A stretch of 64,000 nt of DNA, taken from the NCBI GenBank assembly GCA_910575815.1, contig CAJTFN010000002.1:1-64000 (forward strand). The letters are read 5' to 3'. Within the stretch, counting starts at the first letter, position 1, and each line of letters opens with the position of its first letter. The stretch is from Oscillospiraceae bacterium. GTDB taxonomy: Bacteria > Bacillota > Clostridia > Oscillospirales > Oscillospiraceae. A program made the position numbers and the translations under genes. The notes beneath the pieces were generated by a model. That model was not told the origin of the DNA. It saw only the letters and a program-made list of their open reading frames with translations, and ran no database searches. Positions 42,621 to 51,232 of this stretch are shown piece after piece.

Positions 42621-45600
42621 TTACTCCTCCGCCATCTTCCGGTACCGGGCGCAGCGGGCCTTGATGTCCGCCACGGCCTTTTCGTAAAGGGCGTCGGCCT
42701 TGCCGGGGAAGTTGTTCTTCAGGGACGCGAAGCGGTTCTCGCCCATCAGGAAAGGCATCAGCTTCTCCGTGTCCGGCTCGGCGGAATCCAGCTGGAAGGG
42801 ATTCTTCCCCTCCGCGGTCCGGCGGGGATCGTAACGGTAAAGCTGCCAGTAGCCGCACTCCACGGCCTTCTTCATCTCGTCCTGAGAGCAGCCCATGCCC
42901 TTTTTGATATGCTGCTCCAGGCAGGGGCAATAGCAGATGACGATGGACGGGCCGTCGTACTCCTCCGCCTCCCGGAAGGCCTTGAGGGTCTGGGCCTGGT
43001 CCGCGCCCATGGCCACCTGGGCCACGTACACATAGCCGTAGCTCATGAGGATGGCGCCCAGGTCCTTCTTGGAAATCTGCTTGCCGCCGGCGGCGAACTT
43101 CGCGACCGCCGACGTGGGCGTCGCCTTGGAGGACTGGCCGCCGGTGTTGGAGTACACCTCGGTATCCAGAACCAGCAGGTTCACGTTCCGGTTCTGGGCC
43201 ATGACGTGGTCGATGCCGCCGAAGCCGATGTCATAGGCCCAGCCGTCGCCGCCGATGGCCCAGATGGACTTCTTGGACAGGAATTCCTTGTTATCCAGCA
43301 CGAACGCCACATCCGCCGTCTTCTCCACGGCCTCCAGCGCGGCCACCAGGGCGTCGGTGACGGCCCGGGTCTTCTGGGAATCCTCCCAGCCGGCCAGATA
43401 GGCCTCCACGGCCTCCGCCGCGACGCCCGCTTCCTTCAAGCGCTCCAGGCAGACAATCAGCTCCTTGCGGATGGCGTCCTGGGCGTGGAAGAAGCCGTAG
43501 GCAAACTCGGCGTTGTCCTCGAACAGCGAGTGCTCCCAGGCGGGGCCCCGGCCCTGGGCATCCTTGCAATAGGGCAGGATGGGCGCGCCGCCGCTGATGG
43601 CGGAGGAGCAGCCCGCCGCGTTGCCCGCGTACATCCGCTCGCCCACCATCTGGCTGAGAAGCTTGATGTACGTGGTCTCCGCGCAGCCCGCGCAGGCGGA
43701 GGAGAACTGGAAATAGGGCTTGGCAAACTGGATATTCTTCACGCTCTTGTTGTTGATGACGTCCTTCTTGAGATACTTCTCGTTCATGGCCACTTCGTCG
43801 AAGAGGGGCTGCTCGGGCTTCATCTCCTCGAAGGGGGTCATGACCAGGGCATCGGCGCTCTTCTCGTTCTGGTTCGCCGGGCAGGCCGTCAAACACACGC
43901 CGCAGCCCAGGCAGTCATAGGGACTGACCTGCATCCGGAAGGAGTACGCCGGCGCGTCTTTGCCCAGGCCCTTGGCGGGGACGGTGGCGAAGGCGGCGGG
44001 AACACCGGCTTTCTCCTCCTCGGTGAGCAGCACCGGGCGGATGGCCGCGTGGGGACAGCACATGGCGCAGCGGTTGCACTGGATGCAGCTCTCGGCGTTC
44101 CACTTGGGCACCGTGATGGCCACGCCCCGCTTGGAGAACGCGGATGTGCCGTTCTCCCAGGTGCCGTCCAGCACGCCGTGCTTCTTGAACACGGACACGG
44201 GCAGCTTGTCGCCCTGCTGGCGGTCCATGGGCAGGACGATCTCCTTGACAAAGTCGCTGGCCTGAATCTCCGGCGCGGGCGCGTCGGCGGCGTCGGCCCA
44301 GGAGGCGGGAATCTCCACCTTCACGGCGGCGCTGACGCCCATATCCACGGCGGCGTTGTTCATATCCACGATCTTCTGCCCGGCCTTCTTGAAGTAGCTG
44401 TTATAGTTGTTCTTCTTCATGTCCTCCACGGCCACATCCAGGGGAATGACCTTGGTGAGCGCGAAGAAGGCCGCCTGCAAAATGCTGTTGGTCCGGTTGG
44501 CGCCCAGGCCCACTTCCACCGCCAGCTTGGCGGCGTCGATGATATAGAACTGGGCGTTCTTTTTCGCCAGGTCCCGTTTCATCTTGCCGGGAAGGCGGGT
44601 CTCCAGCTCCTCCGTGCCCCAGGGGCAGTTCAGGAGGTAGATGCCGCCATCCTTCAGGTCCTCGGTGGTGTCGTATTTCTGGATGTATGTGGGGGCGTGA
44701 ACCGCCACGAAGTCCGCGGAGTTCACCAGGTAAGTAGACCGGATAGGCTCGTCGCCAAAGCGGAGATGGCTCTGGGTCAGACCGCCGGACTTCATGGTGT
44801 CATAAGAGAAATAGGCCTGGGCGTACTTGCCCGCGATGAGACCGATGGTGCTGATGGCGTTCTTGTTGGCGCCCACGGTGCCGTCACCGCCCAGACCCCA
44901 CAGCTTGCAGGAGACCTGGCCCGGATGGGGCAGCTCGATCTCCTGATAGTCCAGGGAGGTGTGGGTCACGTCGTCCACGATGCCGATGGTGAAGTTGTTC
45001 TTCGGCGCGTCCTGCTTGAGATTGTCGTACACGGCGATGAACTGGCCCGGGGTGGTGTCCTTGGAGGAGAGGCCATAGCGGCCGCCCACCACCTGGATGT
45101 CCCTCCGGCCCGCCTGATTCAGGGCGGTGACCACGTCCAGGTACACCGGCTCGCCCACGCTGCCCGCCTCCTTGGAGCGGTCCAGCACGGCGATCTTCTT
45201 CACCGTGGCGGGAAGCGCCGCCGCAAAGTGCTTCACGGAGAAGGGACGATACAGGTGGATTTGCAGCAGGCCCACCTTCCGGCCCTGGGCGTTGAGGTAG
45301 TCCACGGTTTCCTTCACCGCCTCGGAGGCGGAGCACATGACCACGATGACCTCTTCCGCGTCCGGCGCGCCGTAGTAGTTGAAGAGCTTATAGTCCCGGC
45401 CGGTCAGCTTGTTGATCTCATCCATGTAGTGCTGAACGGTGTCCGGCAGGGCGGCGGTGGTCTCGTTGACGCCCTCCTTGCACTGGAAGTACACGTCGGG
45501 GTTGACATTGTTGCCCCGGTTGGAGGGATGCTCCGGGTTCAGGGAACGGCGGCGGAAGGTTTTCAGGGCCTCGTAGTCGATCAGCCCCCGGAGGTCCTCA

Positions 45601-46163
45601 TAGTCCAGGGCCTCAATCCGCTGCATCTCGTGGGAGGTGCGGAAACCGTCGAAGCAGTGCATGAACGCGTAGCTGGAGTGAATGGCGCTGAGATGCGCCA
45701 CCGCCGCCAGGTCCATGGCCTCCTGGGGAGAGGCGGACATGAGCATGGCGTAGCCCGTGGTGCGGCAGGTCATGAAGTCCGTGTGATCGCCGAAGATGGA
45801 GTGATGGTTGCTGGTGACCACCCGGGAGGCGATGTGCATCACGTTGGGCAGGAACTGGCCCCCCATGGCGTACATGGCGGGGATCATCAGCATCAGGCCC
45901 TGGGAGGAGGTGAAGGTGGTGGTCAGGGCACCCGCCTGGGCCGCGCCGTGGCAGGTGCCCGCCGCCCCGGCCTCGGACTGCATCTGGATCACGTCCACCG
46001 TGGACCCGAACAGGTTCTTCCGCCCCTTGGCGGACCACTCGTCCACCTTCTCCGCCATGGGAGACGACGGGGTAATGGGATAGATGGCCGCCACCTCGGT
46101 GAAGGCGTAGGCCACGTGGGCCGCCGCGGTGTTGCCGTCCATCACCACGTATTTTTTATTCAT
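42621..46163 (-). CDS. nifJ: Pyruvate:ferredoxin (flavodoxin) oxidoreductase
   Basis: 1180-residue single-chain PFOR, which converts pyruvate and CoA to acetyl-CoA and CO2 and reduces ferredoxin. The domain order is complete: N-terminal pyruvate-binding domain (Y-P-I-T-P-S-S-P-M-A-E), CoA/transketolase C-like domain, gamma domain, two 4Fe-4S motifs (C-I-Q-C-N-R-C-A-M-C-C-P and C-L-G-C-G-V-C-L-T-A-C-P), and the C-terminal ThDP domain (G-G-D-G-W-A-Y-D-I-G-F-G-G) with the extra cluster cysteines (C-A-G-C-A-E-T). The length matches Desulfovibrio/clostridial PFOR. It lies after kdgK in the same direction, so it can use the pyruvate made by KdgA; the ferredoxin at 26.9 kb is a likely acceptor. Confidence 0.97.
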   Translation of the reverse strand: MNKKYVVMDGNTAAAHVAYAFTEVAAIYPITPSSPMAEKVDEWSAKGRKNLFGSTVDVIQMQSEAGAAGTCHGAAQAGALTTTFTSSQGLMLMIPAMYAMGGQFLPNVMHIASRVVTSNHHSIFGDHTDFMTCRTTGYAMLMSASPQEAMDLAAVAHLSAIHSSYAFMHCFDGFRTSHEMQRIEALDYEDLRGLIDYEALKTFRRRSLNPEHPSNRGNNVNPDVYFQCKEGVNETTAALPDTVQHYMDEINKLTGRDYKLFNYYGAPDAEEVIVVMCSASEAVKETVDYLNAQGRKVGLLQIHLYRPFSVKHFAAALPATVKKIAVLDRSKEAGSVGEPVYLDVVTALNQAGRRDIQVVGGRYGLSSKDTTPGQFIAVYDNLKQDAPKNNFTIGIVDDVTHTSLDYQEIELPHPGQVSCKLWGLGGDGTVGANKNAISTIGLIAGKYAQAYFSYDTMKSGGLTQSHLRFGDEPIRSTYLVNSADFVAVHAPTYIQKYDTTEDLKDGGIYLLNCPWGTEELETRLPGKMKRDLAKKNAQFYIIDAAKLAVEVGLGANRTNSILQAAFFALTKVIPLDVAVEDMKKNNYNSYFKKAGQKIVDMNNAAVDMGVSAAVKVEIPASWADAADAPAPEIQASDFVKEIVLPMDRQQGDKLPVSVFKKHGVLDGTWENGTSAFSKRGVAITVPKWNAESCIQCNRCAMCCPHAAIRPVLLTEEEKAGVPAAFATVPAKGLGKDAPAYSFRMQVSPYDCLGCGVCLTACPANQNEKSADALVMTPFEEMKPEQPLFDEVAMNEKYLKKDVINNKSVKNIQFAKPYFQFSSACAGCAETTYIKLLSQMVGERMYAGNAAGCSSAISGGAPILPYCKDAQGRGPAWEHSLFEDNAEFAYGFFHAQDAIRKELIVCLERLKEAGVAAEAVEAYLAGWEDSQKTRAVTDALVAALEAVEKTADVAFVLDNKEFLSKKSIWAIGGDGWAYDIGFGGIDHVMAQNRNVNLLVLDTEVYSNTGGQSSKATPTSAVAKFAAGGKQISKKDLGAILMSYGYVYVAQVAMGADQAQTLKAFREAEEYDGPSIVICYCPCLEQHIKKGMGCSQDEMKKAVECGYWQLYRYDPRRTAEGKNPFQLDSAEPDTEKLMPFLMGENRFASLKNNFPGKADALYEKAVADIKARCARYRKMAEE

Positions 46164-46207
46164 ACAAAACGCACCTCTTTCCTAAATCTCTTCAAAAGCT
46201 TTCCAAC

Positions 46208-46233
46208 CCCCGGCGGACCGCCGTCCGCCGGGG
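46208..46233 (-). terminator. Hairpin between kdgK and nifJ
   Basis: 11-bp GC stem (46208-46218 with 46223-46233), 4-base loop, in the 81-base gap. No T-tract, so it may only attenuate read-through. Confidence 0.5.
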
Positions 46234-46244
46234 TTCTTTCTGCG

Positions 46245-47264
46245 TTACCGCTGGACCCGCCCGGAGGCGTTGCCCCCGGCCAGATTCTCCACCTCGGAGA
46301 CGCTGACCAGATTGAAGTCGTGCTCAATGGTGTGCTTCAGGCAGGAGGCCGCCACGGCGAAGTTGATGGCCTTCTGATCGTCATAGCCGTTCATCAGGGA
46401 GTAGATCAGGCCGCCGCCGAAGCTGTCGCCGCCGCCCACACGGTCCACGATGTTGATCCGGTAGGTGGGGGAGAAGGAGGCGCTGCCGTTGCTGTAGAGC
46501 ATGCCCGCCCAGTCGTTGACGGAGGCGGAGAGGCTGCCCCGGAGAGTGATGGCCACCTTCTGGAAGTTGAAGCGCTCCGTCAGCTGCTTGGCCACGCTGA
46601 TATAACCCTCGTGGCTGATCTTGCCGGTATTCAGGTCCGTGTCCGGCGCGGCGATGCCGAAGACGTCCTTGGCGTCCTCCTCGTTGGCGATGCACACGTC
46701 CACATAGGGCATCAGCTTGCCCATGGTCTCCCCGGCCTGCTCGGAGGTCCACAGCTTCTTCCGGAAGTTCAGGTCGCAGCTGATGGTGACTCCCATCTCC
46801 TTGGCGGTCTTGCAGGCCTCCAGGCAGATCTCCGGCAGATGACCGCCCAGGGCCGGGGTGATGCCGGTGAAGTGGAACCAATCCACGCCCTTGAAGATTT
46901 CCTTCCAGTTGAAGTCGGAGGGAACGGCCTCGGCGATGGCGGCGTGGGCCCGGTCATAGATGACCTTGGAGGGCCGCTGAGACGCGCCCTTCTCCACGAA
47001 ATAGATGCCCAGCCGGTCGCCGCCCCGGACCATGCCGCTGGTGTCCACGCCGAAGCGGCGCAGGGTGTTCACGGCGCACTGGCCGATCTCGTGAGCGGGC
47101 ACCTTGGTGACGAACGCGGCGTCCAGCCCATAGTTGGCCACGGACACGGCCACGTTGGCCTCGCCGCCGGCGTAGCTGGCCTCAAAGCTCTCGGCCTGCA
47201 CAAACCGCTGATACCCGGCGGGGTTCAGCCGCATCATGATCTCACCAAACGTAACAAGCTTCAT
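46245..47264 (-). CDS. kdgK: 2-keto-3-deoxygluconate kinase (PfkB family)
   Basis: 339-residue sugar kinase. PfkB signatures: Y-A-G-G-E-A-N-V-A near the N-terminus and the catalytic V-G-G-G-D-S-F-G-G-G-L with its Asp near the C-terminus. The opening F-G-E-I-M-M-R-L-N-P fits 2-keto-3-deoxygluconate kinases. It would phosphorylate the 2-keto-3-deoxy acid for the aldolase encoded 33 bases upstream. Whether it prefers the gluconate or galactonate epimer is open, and matters because dgoD is in the region. Confidence 0.88.
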   Translation of the reverse strand: MKLVTFGEIMMRLNPAGYQRFVQAESFEASYAGGEANVAVSVANYGLDAAFVTKVPAHEIGQCAVNTLRRFGVDTSGMVRGGDRLGIYFVEKGASQRPSKVIYDRAHAAIAEAVPSDFNWKEIFKGVDWFHFTGITPALGGHLPEICLEACKTAKEMGVTISCDLNFRKKLWTSEQAGETMGKLMPYVDVCIANEEDAKDVFGIAAPDTDLNTGKISHEGYISVAKQLTERFNFQKVAITLRGSLSASVNDWAGMLYSNGSASFSPTYRINIVDRVGGGDSFGGGLIYSLMNGYDDQKAINFAVAASCLKHTIEHDFNLVSVSEVENLAGGNASGRVQR

Positions 47265-47297
47265 CAGAAATTCTCCTTTCCGTTTTCACAAGCGCCC

Positions 47298-47954
47298 TCA
47301 GGCGTTCTTCGCAATGTCCACCAGTTGCCGGGCGACCTCGGTGATCTTGCCGTACTCGCCGTTTTCAATCCAGGTCTTATTGGCCAGATTGCCGCCCACG
47401 CCGGCGCCCACCATGCCGACCTTCAGGAAGTCGGCAAAGTTCTTCTCGCTGACGCCGCCCACGGCCAGAAGCTTGATGTGGCTCAGGGGCGCCCGGATGG
47501 CCTTGACGTAGTCCGTGCCCAGGTTGGCGGCGGGGAAGAGCTTGACAAACTCGGCGCCCGCGTCGTGAGCTACCACGATCTCTGTGGGCGTCATGGCGCC
47601 GGGCATGGACACCATGCCCAGTTCCACCGTGCGGCGGATGACGTTCACGTCCACGTTGGGAGCGATGATATAGCTGCCCCCGGCCTGGGCCGTCAGCTCC
47701 ACCTGCTTCGTGTTCAGCACAGTGCCCGCGCCCACCAGCATCCGGCCCTCGTACTCCTTGGCCAGGGCGGCAATGCAGTCCGCGGTGGTCTGGTCGCTGG
47801 CGGGATCCTTGGGGTTAAAAGGGACCTCCATCAGGCGGATGCCTCCGGCGTACAGCGCCTCGGCAACCTTCAGGCATTTCTCGGTCTCGATGCCCCGAAC
47901 AATCGCGATGACCTTTTCCTCCAAAACTCTTTGGGTGATTTCCTGCTGTGTCAT
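47298..47954 (-). CDS. kdgA: 2-keto-3-deoxy-6-phospho-sugar-acid aldolase
   Basis: 218-residue KDPG/KHG-type class I aldolase (Eda family). TIM-barrel motifs: A-I-V-R-G-I-E, then G-A-G-T-V-L-N, and the Schiff-base region G-A-E-F-V-K-L-F-P-A with the catalytic Lys. It splits the phosphorylated keto-deoxy acid into pyruvate and glyceraldehyde 3-phosphate. First gene of kdgA-kdgK; promoter and operator lie directly upstream, divergent from the IclR regulator. Confidence 0.92.
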   Translation of the reverse strand: MTQQEITQRVLEEKVIAIVRGIETEKCLKVAEALYAGGIRLMEVPFNPKDPASDQTTADCIAALAKEYEGRMLVGAGTVLNTKQVELTAQAGGSYIIAPNVDVNVIRRTVELGMVSMPGAMTPTEIVVAHDAGAEFVKLFPAANLGTDYVKAIRAPLSHIKLLAVGGVSEKNFADFLKVGMVGAGVGGNLANKTWIENGEYGKITEVARQLVDIAKNA

Positions 47955-47976
47955 AACGTCCTCCTTTTTTATATTG

Positions 47977-47991
47977 TGAAAACAGTTTTTA
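47977..47991. promoter_or_regulatory. Probable KdgR-type operator at kdgA
   Basis: TGAAAACAGTTTTTA, an inverted repeat that starts five bases downstream of the kdgA -10 box and covers the expected start point. A near-identical site is found in the dgoD leader (59975-59989). Confidence 0.6.
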
Positions 47992-47995
47992 TACT

Positions 47996-48024
47996 ATGAT
48001 AATCCAAGGCGCCGGCTTTGTCTA
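47996..48024 (-). promoter_or_regulatory. Promoter of kdgA-kdgK
   Basis: Minus strand TAGACA (48019-48024), 17 bases, TATCAT (47996-48001). Confidence 0.55.
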
Positions 48025-48062
48025 CTCCTTTTTTGTGAATTCAAAAAATTCTCAAAAAGAGG

Positions 48063-48092
48063 TTGCCAAAACGGCGGGTTCCATGGTATGTT
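48063..48092 (+). promoter_or_regulatory. Possible promoter of the IclR regulator gene
   Basis: TTGCCA (48063-48068), 18 bases, TATGTT (48087-48092). A dyad GAATT-N5-AATTC lies just upstream (48037-48051). Confidence 0.45.
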
Positions 48093-48130
48093 TTAAGAAG
48101 ACTTTTCATATTGCGGAAAGGACCATTCCT

Positions 48131-48907
48131 ATGGCTGATAAAAAGCATTCCGTGCAATCCATTGACCGGGTTCTGGACATTTTGGAAATGCTCTCCTCCG
48201 TTCCCCAGGGCATGACCCTTTCCGACCTGGCCGAGGCCACCCATCTCCACGTCAGCACGGCCCACCGTTTGGTCAGCTCCCTGGCCGACCGGGGCTATGC
48301 CCGGAAGGACAGCGACAGCGGTAAATACCGGCTGACCCTGCGCCTGTTCGAGATTTCCAAACGGGTTTCCACGGTTTTGGACCTGCTTCCGGTTTCCGAG
48401 CACTACCTGGAGGAGCTGGCCAACCGCTCCCGGGAGGCTGTCCATCTGGTGGAGCGCAGCGGCAACGAGGTGGTGTACCTCTATAAATTCGAGCCCTTTC
48501 AGCACCTGGTGAACATGGGGACCTACGTGGGCCGCCGGAACCCCATGTACTGCACCGGCGTAGGCAAGAGCATCCTGGCCTTCCTGTCCCCCCGGGAGGT
48601 GGAGCGCGTCTGGAACGCCACGGACATTCAGGTTTTCACCCCCGCCACCATCGTCACCCTGGAGAACCTGTTCCAGGACCTGGAGGGCGTACGCCAGCGG
48701 GGCTTCGCCTATGACAACGAGGAGCACGAGGAGGGCGTCCGCTGCATCGCCGCCCCCATTTTCAACTGGGAGGGCACTCCCACCGGTGCGGTCAGCATCT
48801 CCGCCCCCACCAGCCGCCTGACAGACGAGACGGTGGAGCGCCTGGCTCCCCAGCTTCTCAGCGTCTCCAACGAAATCAGCCAGCTTCTGGGCCGCAAGCC
48901 CGGCTGA
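48131..48907 (+). CDS. IclR-family transcriptional regulator (KdgR-like)
   Basis: 258-residue regulator. The winged helix-turn-helix (about 10-70: S-V-Q-S-I-D-R-V-L-D-I-L-E-M-L; HLHVSTAHRLVSSL) and the C-terminal IclR effector domain (GKSILAFLSP, then GVRCIAAPIF) are complete. Divergent transcription from kdgA and the shared operator make it the likely sensor of 2-keto-3-deoxygluconate or a related sugar acid. ATG 48131 has GAAAGG ahead; the frame extension to 47996 runs through the kdgA promoter and is rejected. Confidence 0.9.
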   Translation: MADKKHSVQSIDRVLDILEMLSSVPQGMTLSDLAEATHLHVSTAHRLVSSLADRGYARKDSDSGKYRLTLRLFEISKRVSTVLDLLPVSEHYLEELANRSREAVHLVERSGNEVVYLYKFEPFQHLVNMGTYVGRRNPMYCTGVGKSILAFLSPREVERVWNATDIQVFTPATIVTLENLFQDLEGVRQRGFAYDNEEHEEGVRCIAAPIFNWEGTPTGAVSISAPTSRLTDETVERLAPQLLSVSNEISQLLGRKPG

Positions 48908-48921
48908 ATCCGTTCCTCTTC

Positions 48922-48963
48922 CCGGGACGGAGGGAGAAATGCTCCCTCCGTCCCGGTTTTTTT
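48922..48963. terminator. Terminator between IclR gene and the IlvD/Edd gene
   Basis: Perfect 15-bp stem (48922-48936 with 48942-48956), 5-base loop, then TTTTTTT on the plus strand. It ends the regulator gene and perhaps the converging operon. Confidence 0.92.
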
Positions 48964-48965
48964 GC

Positions 48966-50657
48966 TTAAAGGTCCTTCAGCTTCTCCAGCTGCATGACCG
49001 CGCCCTTGGCGCCGGAGGCGGCCAGCTTGCAGTACAGGCTCAGCCAGCCCCGTTTGAACTTGGGCTCAGGGCGCTTCCACTCCGCCTTCCGGCGGGCCAG
49101 CTCCCCGTCATCCACCAGCAGCTCCAGGGAGCGCTTCTCCACGTCGATGACGATGCGGTCCCCGTCGTGAACCAGGGCGATGGGGCCGCCCTCGGCGGCC
49201 TCGGGGGAGATGTGACCCACGAAGCAGCCGTTGTTGGTGCCGGAGAACCGTCCGTCGGTAATCAGGGCCGTCGACAGGGCCAGGCCCCGGCCATAGAGAT
49301 ACTTCATGGCCTTGAACATCTCCCGCATGCCCGGGCCGCCCTTGGGGCCCTCGTAGCGGATGACCACCACATGGCCTTCCCGGACCTTGCCCGCCAGGAT
49401 GGCCTCCTCGGCGGCCTCCTCGGAGTCGAAGCAGATGGCCTCGCCCTCGAAGTGGTGGAGGCTCTTGTCGAAGGCGCCGGGCTTGGTGATGCCGGTGTCG
49501 GGAGCCAGGTTGCCCCGGAGCACTGCCACGCCGCCGGTGTAGCCAAAGGGATCCTCCAGAGAGCGGACCACGTTCCGGGTGGCGGGGTAGAGGTAGCGGT
49601 GGGAGGCGATGTTCTCCGCCACGGTCTGGCCGGTGACGGTCATCTGGGCGGTGTCGATGTGGTCCTTCAGCTCCTCCATCAGCCGGGAGACGCCGCCGTC
49701 CTTATAGAAGTCGATGACATTGTACTTGGAGGCGGGATTCATCTTGGCGATCTGGGGCGTGGTGTCCGAGAGCTTGTCGAACTCATCCAGCACGTCAATG
49801 TCCAGCTCCGCCTCGTGGGCGATGGCCGTGAGGTGCATGACTGCGTTGGTGGAACCGCTCATGGCCAGGCAGACCTTGATGGCGTTGCGGATGGAGCCGT
49901 TGGTGATGACCTTCCGGGCGGTAACGCCCTTTTCCAGCAGCTCCATGATCTTCACGCCGGTCTCCTGGGCGATGGCGAGACGCCGGGCGGCGGCGGCGGG
50001 CACCAGACCGCCGTCCGGCAGGGTCATGCCCAGGGCCTCGGACAGGGCGCACATGGTGTTGGCGGTGCCCAGATAGGAGCAGGAGCCGCAGCCCGGGCAG
50101 GCGGTGTCCTCCAGGGAGCGATACTCCTCCTCGGTGATCTTCCCGGCGCTGAGCATGCCGTAGGCCTCTGTGCTGGAGGTCTGGTCGGACTCCCGGCCGT
50201 CGAAGACCTTGCCGCCCTCCATGGGGCCGCCGGGGAGCAGGATGCAGGGAATGTCCAGCCGGGCGGCGGCCATCAGCATACCGGGAACGATCTTGTCGCA
50301 AGATCCCAGCAGCACAATGGCGTCAAAGAGATTGATCTGGGCCATGGACTCCACGGAGTTGGCAATCAGCTCCCGGGAGGGCAGGATGAAGTGCATGCCG
50401 TCATGCCCCTGGCCCATGCCGTCGCAGCCGCCAATGACGCCGAACTCCACCGGCGTGCCGCCGGCGCGGTAGATGCCGTCCTTGACCCGCTGGGCCACCT
50501 GCCGGAGATTGAAGTGGCCGGGAACGCACTCGCTCCAGGCATTGGCAATGCCGATGACAGGGCGTTTCAGGTCCTCCGTGGTGAAGCCCATGGACTTATA
50601 GGTCGCGCGGTAATACTGGTTGCCGAGACCCTCTAGGATCTTCGTGCTGCGTTCCAT
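48966..50657 (-). CDS. IlvD/Edd-family dehydratase, probably sugar-acid specific
   Basis: 563-residue Fe-S dehydratase. Cluster and active-site motifs: L-L-G-S-C-D-K-I-V-P-G, C-P-G-C-G-S-C-S-Y-L-G-T-A-N-T-M and D-G-R-F-S-G-T-N-N-G. The family holds dihydroxy-acid dehydratase (branched-chain amino acids), phosphogluconate dehydratase, and sugar-acid dehydratases for gluconate, xylonate and galactonate. No ilv genes are nearby, while TRAP, dgoD and kdg genes are, so I favour a sugar-acid role. It ends the dctQMP gene string; the start ATG has AGGAGAG ahead. Confidence 0.85.
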   Translation of the reverse strand: MERSTKILEGLGNQYYRATYKSMGFTTEDLKRPVIGIANAWSECVPGHFNLRQVAQRVKDGIYRAGGTPVEFGVIGGCDGMGQGHDGMHFILPSRELIANSVESMAQINLFDAIVLLGSCDKIVPGMLMAAARLDIPCILLPGGPMEGGKVFDGRESDQTSSTEAYGMLSAGKITEEEYRSLEDTACPGCGSCSYLGTANTMCALSEALGMTLPDGGLVPAAAARRLAIAQETGVKIMELLEKGVTARKVITNGSIRNAIKVCLAMSGSTNAVMHLTAIAHEAELDIDVLDEFDKLSDTTPQIAKMNPASKYNVIDFYKDGGVSRLMEELKDHIDTAQMTVTGQTVAENIASHRYLYPATRNVVRSLEDPFGYTGGVAVLRGNLAPDTGITKPGAFDKSLHHFEGEAICFDSEEAAEEAILAGKVREGHVVVIRYEGPKGGPGMREMFKAMKYLYGRGLALSTALITDGRFSGTNNGCFVGHISPEAAEGGPIALVHDGDRIVIDVEKRSLELLVDDGELARRKAEWKRPEPKFKRGWLSLYCKLAASGAKGAVMQLEKLKDL

Positions 50658-50669
50658 AAGATCTCTCCT

Positions 50670-51155
50670 TTATTCTTCTTGTTTTCCGTCCCCGCCGCCG
50701 CTCAGCTCCCGGGCCAGGCCCTGTATCAGGGGGAGCAGCTCCGTGAGCCGCTGGCTCAGGGCCGCCGCGCACTCCTGGCTCATGCCGATGGTGACGGCGT
50801 CCTTCTCCAGCATGATTTTCATGACGGCGATGGTGTTGTCGCTGTCAAAGGACAGGTTCAGGACGGCGTTCAGCGGGACGCTCTCAAACCGGGTCCGCCA
50901 GAAGGAGCGAGACTGCCCCATCAGGATGCGCCGGTTCGTGATGGCGTATGCAAAATTGCGCTGGTGGGCCGACATGCTGTGGAACCGGTGGAGGCCGACA
51001 AAGGTCAAAAAGGCGAACTCACCGGCTTCCAGCTTCTGTTCCAGAATCAGAAAATTCCGCATCCCCCAATTCTTGCCAAAGCCTGTTCCAAAGCCGTGGT
51101 CACAGCTGTATTGATACATCTCTCCGGCGGTTTTCAGCCGCACAGGCAGTTCCAT
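50670..51155 (-). CDS. Bacterial PH-domain protein
   Basis: 161-residue soluble protein. Residues about 60-135 read like the bacterial PH domain (F-A-Y-A-I-T-N-R-R-I-L-M-G, then E-S-V-P-L-N-A-V-L-N-L). An N-terminal 50-residue part is aromatic-rich, with G-F-G-T-G-F-G-K-N-W-G. No signal or membrane segment. It lies 12 bases before the dehydratase gene and 77 after dctP. PH-like bacterial domains are poorly understood; no function is claimed. Confidence 0.65.
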   Translation of the reverse strand: MELPVRLKTAGEMYQYSCDHGFGTGFGKNWGMRNFLILEQKLEAGEFAFLTFVGLHRFHSMSAHQRNFAYAITNRRILMGQSRSFWRTRFESVPLNAVLNLSFDSDNTIAVMKIMLEKDAVTIGMSQECAAALSQRLTELLPLIQGLARELSGGGDGKQEE

Positions 51156-51232
51156 AGCACACGCCTCACTTTCGTGGATGGTCCAACTGGCCCGGCGGAT
51201 GGCCGGGCCAGTTGGCCGGAGGGAACCGGGAT

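Noticed and set aside
42600..47999. Plus-strand open frame of 1799 codons
   Set aside because: Antisense to nifJ, kdgK and kdgA; same complement artefact, no homology visible.
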